The notes under the pieces: model-generated
What the model was told of the DNA's origin: nothing
What the model saw: the letters and a program-made list of their open reading frames with translations, nothing else
Databases searched by the model: none
Position numbers and translations under genes: made by a program
DNA from: Intestinibaculum porci
Lineage (GTDB): Bacteria; Bacillota_I; Bacilli_A; Erysipelotrichales; Coprobacillaceae
Direction: 5' to 3'
Assembly (NCBI RefSeq): GCF_003925875.1
Contig: NZ_AP019309.1
Span: 1,302,001 to 1,366,000, forward strand
DNA: 64,000 nucleotides
In this document: positions 61,090-64,000 of the stretch, piece by piece
Layout of the letters: the number at the start of each line of letters is the position of its first letter
How positions within the stretch are numbered: position 1 is the first letter of the stretch

Positions 61090-62355
61090 ATGATTACTAT
61101 TGTAAAAGAAGAAGAGGCTAAGTTTTTGACCCATAATGGTCCTTTTCACGCCGATGATGTCTTTGCGACCGTCTTATTAGAAAAGCTCTATGGCGATATT
61201 GCCTTAGCCCGCGTTTCTGATGTCCCAGAAAATACCGATGCTTTTGTCTATGATATCGGTTTTGGCAAGTATGATCATCATCAGGAAGATAAAGCCTTAC
61301 GCGAAAATGGCATTCACTATTCATCGATTGGTCTCATCTGGCGTGACTTTGGCCATGAGATTCTCAAAAAGATGGGCTGTGACTCTGAAGATCTCTATGA
61401 TGATTTAGATGATACCTTCATTTTACCGATCGATGCCTTAGATAATGGGGAAGGAAAACGTATTCCCGCGACGGTGACAAGTGTTATTGCCATGAGCAAT
61501 CCTTTCTGGAATTCACCAATCACCCCCGATGAAGGCTTTCTCAAAGCCTGTGACATTGCCAGAACGCTATTTGATGTCTATGTCTATGGCACTTTAAAAG
61601 ATTATAGCGATCAGCCGATTGATTATGATGAAGGTTACAGCTTTATTGATGAGTATCTCTATAATACGGTTTTAAAGAAAGCCGAAGAAGCGGACTGCTT
61701 TATTTATAATGAGGAAGGGGCCGCCATTGATTTATGGGAAGAATATGGCGAAGATATTATGAAAGCTTATGGCACCTTGAACGCTAAAGCTGGCGGAGCC
61801 GCCCATAACGTGGCTAAGATGTTTCTCAATCCTTTAAGCTATGAACGTGATGAATATGATGAAATCACCGGCACACCGATTGAAATTCTCGCCATTATGG
61901 CTGAAAACAAAGAGGCAGGCTTAGGGGCAAAAATTCTCGATCAGGTTTTTGATACCTGCATCGATAGTGAAAAGTCCCGCATGGAAAGTATTGATTACAT
62001 TGAGGAACGTATTGATTTATCTGAAAACCATATTATTGTTTTAGAATCGTTTGCCCCTTGGAAAGGGACGCTTTTAGCGAGCGTTTCCCCAAAGGCAGCC
62101 GAGGCTGATGTGGTCGTTTTCCCATCGAGTCGCGGCGGCTGGAACTTTCAGGGGATTCCAGTGAGCAGTGATGCTTTTGAAGTGCGCTGCAAAGTGCCAG
62201 AGGCCTGGCTGGGCAAACGGGATGAAGAACTCCAGGAAGCCACTGGCATCGCTGATGCGATGTTTGTGCATCCGGGCGGCTTTATTGGCGGCGCGAAAAG
62301 CTTTGAAGGGACCATGAAGATGGCTCAGGCGATCGTCAAAAATACAGAAAGATAA
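61090..62355 (+). CDS. MYG1-family (UPF0160) DHH-like metal-dependent exonuclease/phosphoesterase
   Basis: A 421-aa protein. The MYG1 hallmarks are THNGPFHADDVFA near residue 14 (histidine/aspartate metal ligands), YDIGFGKYDHHQ near residue 57 (DHH-type), HYSSIGLIW and a C-terminal FVHPGGFIGGAKS. In eukaryotes MYG1 is a 3'-5' RNA exonuclease; bacterial members are little studied. It lies between purA and guaA, with a GAGG site before ATG 61090. A promoter for guaA overlaps its downstream flank. Confidence 0.85.
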   Translation: MITIVKEEEAKFLTHNGPFHADDVFATVLLEKLYGDIALARVSDVPENTDAFVYDIGFGKYDHHQEDKALRENGIHYSSIGLIWRDFGHEILKKMGCDSEDLYDDLDDTFILPIDALDNGEGKRIPATVTSVIAMSNPFWNSPITPDEGFLKACDIARTLFDVYVYGTLKDYSDQPIDYDEGYSFIDEYLYNTVLKKAEEADCFIYNEEGAAIDLWEEYGEDIMKAYGTLNAKAGGAAHNVAKMFLNPLSYERDEYDEITGTPIEILAIMAENKEAGLGAKILDQVFDTCIDSEKSRMESIDYIEERIDLSENHIIVLESFAPWKGTLLASVSPKAAEADVVVFPSSRGGWNFQGIPVSSDAFEVRCKVPEAWLGKRDEELQEATGIADAMFVHPGGFIGGAKSFEGTMKMAQAIVKNTER

Positions 62356-62363
62356 GAAGGACA

Positions 62364-62392
62364 TTGCATTAAAAATGCAAGTCATGTATGAT
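62364..62392 (+). promoter_or_regulatory. guaA promoter
   Basis: TTGCAT (62364-62369), a 17-base spacer and TATGAT (62387-62392). The -35 lies in a TTGCATT/AATGCAA inverted repeat, which may also terminate the upstream transcript weakly or act as an operator. Confidence 0.65.
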
Positions 62393-62441
62393 GGTGGTAA
62401 GAAATCGAGTGGTTTCTAAATACAAGCAAAGAGGAGGAAAC

Positions 62442-63989
62442 ATGAAGAACGAACTTATGATTGTCATCGACTTTGGTGGCCAGTACAATCAGCTCGTTGC
62501 GCGTCGTGTTCGTGAATGCCAGGTTTATTGTGAGATCTATTCTTATAAGACACCATTAGAAAAGATCAAAGCGATGAATCCTAAGGGAATCATCTTAACC
62601 GGTGGTCCTGATAGCTGTTATGCACCTGGGGCAGCCACTTATACTACGGAATTGTTCAAGCTTGGCATTCCTGTATTAGGGCTTTGTTACGGGGCACAGC
62701 TGATGCAGCATTTACTTGGCGGCGAAGTCAAACGTGCTGACTTTAGAGAATATGGTAAAACTGAAGTTGAATTTGACACAGCATCCCCTTTATTTAAAGG
62801 GTTAAAAGAAAAATCAATCGTTTGGATGTCACACTTTGATTATATTTCAAAGATCGGTCCAAATTTCAAGTCCATCGCACATTCTGATAACTGCCCAGTG
62901 GCAGCGTTTGAATCAACTGATGGTTCAAACCTTTATGGTTTACAGTTCCATCCAGAAGTTCTTCATACAGAACAAGGTACGGATATGATCCGCAACTTCG
63001 TATTAAATGTATGTCAGTGTGCTGGTGACTGGATTATGGCTGATTTTGTACAGGAACAGATCAAAGCGATTCGCGAAGAAGTCGGAGATGGTAAAGTATT
63101 ATGCGCTTTATCAGGAGGGGTCGACTCATCCGTCGCAGCAGTTCTTTTATCAAAAGCTGTTGGAAAACAGTTAACCTGTGTCTTCGTCGACCATGGTCTT
63201 TTACGTAAAAATGAAGGTGATGAAGTCGAAGCTGTCTTTGGCGAAAACGGTCCATATGACTTAAACTTCATCAGAGTCAACGCTCAGGAACGCTATTACG
63301 CAAAACTGAAGGGCGTAACAGAACCAGAACAGAAACGTAAAATTATTGGTGAAGAATTTATCCGTGTCTTCGAAGAAGAAGCTAAGAAGATCGGTAAAGT
63401 TGATTACTTAGTTCAGGGGACCATCTATCCTGACGTTGTCGAATCAGGTTTAGGCGGAGAATCCGCAGTAATTAAATCGCATCACAACGTTGGCGGCTTA
63501 CCTGATCATGTGGATTTCAAAGAAATCATTGAACCATTACGTAACTTATTCAAAGATGAAGTCCGTAAGGTTGGCTTAGAATTAGGTATTCCAGAATACT
63601 TAGTCTTCAGACAGCCATTCCCAGGACCAGGTCTTGGTATTCGTATTATTGGTGAAGTGACCGCTGATAAAGTGCGTATCGTGCAGGATGCCGATGCCAT
63701 CTATCGTGAAGAAATCGCGAATGCCGGTTTAGACCGTTCAATCGGTCAGTACTTCGCAGCCTTAACAAACATGCGCAGTGTTGGGGTTATGGGTGATGAA
63801 CGTACTTATGACTATGCGATTGCTTTACGTGCCGTTAATACGATCGATTTCATGACTGCCGAAGCAGCTGAAATCCCATATGAAGTTTTAACAAAAGTGA
63901 TGTCTCGTATTATTAATGAAGTACGTGGGGTGAATAGAGTAATGTATGACATTACCTCTAAACCGCCAGGAACTATTGAATTTGAATAA
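62442..63989 (+). CDS. guaA: GMP synthase (glutamine-hydrolysing)
   Basis: It makes GMP from XMP, ATP and glutamine. The 515-aa protein has a class I glutamine amidotransferase domain with the catalytic cysteine in VLGLCYGAQ and the histidine-glutamate in FHPEV. The ATP-pyrophosphatase loop [11 protein letters not shown] and the C-terminal dimerisation domain (KPPGTIEFE end) follow. ATG 62442 follows GAGGAGGAAA. The long upstream frame from 62388 covers the promoter and is not used. Confidence 0.97.
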   Translation: MKNELMIVIDFGGQYNQLVARRVRECQVYCEIYSYKTPLEKIKAMNPKGIILTGGPDSCYAPGAATYTTELFKLGIPVLGLCYGAQLMQHLLGGEVKRADFREYGKTEVEFDTASPLFKGLKEKSIVWMSHFDYISKIGPNFKSIAHSDNCPVAAFESTDGSNLYGLQFHPEVLHTEQGTDMIRNFVLNVCQCAGDWIMADFVQEQIKAIREEVGDGKVLCALSGGVDSSVAAVLLSKAVGKQLTCVFVDHGLLRKNEGDEVEAVFGENGPYDLNFIRVNAQERYYAKLKGVTEPEQKRKIIGEEFIRVFEEEAKKIGKVDYLVQGTIYPDVVESGLGGESAVIKSHHNVGGLPDHVDFKEIIEPLRNLFKDEVRKVGLELGIPEYLVFRQPFPGPGLGIRIIGEVTADKVRIVQDADAIYREEIANAGLDRSIGQYFAALTNMRSVGVMGDERTYDYAIALRAVNTIDFMTAEAAEIPYEVLTKVMSRIINEVRGVNRVMYDITSKPPGTIEFE

Positions 63990-64000
63990 GGAAACTGCCA

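Noticed and set aside
62393-62441. Purine riboswitch before guaA
   Set aside because: The leader after the promoter is only about 50 bases, too short for a purine aptamer plus expression platform.

Overview
The window comes from a low-GC Bacillota (Firmicutes) chromosome. The evidence is a T-box leader before thrS, SmtB/CzrA-type and MarR-type repressors, strong AGGAGG ribosome sites, U-tract terminators and heavy TTA/AAA codon use. The overall style suggests an Erysipelotrichia-like gut or rumen bacterium, but that placement is inference. Housekeeping genes (thrS, proB, purA, guaA, ABC exporters) alternate with AT-rich accessory islands and mobile DNA.

Region 1 (1-19024) is a defence island. 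It opens with the 3' part of a large protein of unknown family and a coiled-coil partner, closed by a terminator. A complete phosphorothioate (PT) DNA modification-restriction cassette follows: dptF-dptG-dptH (restriction) and dndB-dndC-dndD-dndE-dndA (sulfur modification), then an HNH nuclease gene that abuts dndA. A hairpin with a U-tract separates the restriction and modification halves.

Region 2 (19025-28695) holds T-box-controlled thrS and a small accessory cassette (zinc-ribbon gene scar, Abi_C-type protein, pentapeptide-repeat protein, a tiny hydrophobic ORF) between two ~161-bp direct repeats that look like structured RNA. It continues with a large LRR_5-type protein, a monoacylglycerol-lipase-like hydrolase and proB.

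Region 3 (28696-38421) carries the most unusual system: a five-gene operon with a long structured leader. It encodes a dynamin-like GTPase, a small tail-anchored protein, a 1079-aa HerA-type ATPase, a PoNe-like PD-(D/E)xK DNase toxin and its PoNi-type immunity protein (DUF1910/DUF1911). I read it as a self-contained toxin-handling or toxin-delivery system, or a defence system with a nuclease effector.

Region 4 (38422-49777) has an IS110 element with a probable bridge-RNA leader, a lipoprotein, and a MarR-controlled heterodimeric ABC exporter whose first subunit has an enormous extracellular coiled-coil insertion. GNAT, SRAP and HD-domain genes follow, then a PTS-IIB/ROK fusion.

Region 5 (49778-54586) is a nested insertion. 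An IscB (OMEGA) element with its upstream omega-RNA/HEARO-like region sits exactly between the ribosome site and start codon of an amidohydrolase gene. A second IS110 element has landed between the omega-RNA and iscB. The amidohydrolase gene also has a C-terminal frameshift and appears to be decaying.

Region 6 (54587-64000) is mostly chromosomal core: a Zn/Cd-responsive arsR-type repressor with a P1B ATPase, a decayed ferredoxin-type aldo/keto reductase, a DUF2971 protein, a LysR regulator divergent from purA, a MYG1-family protein and guaA.
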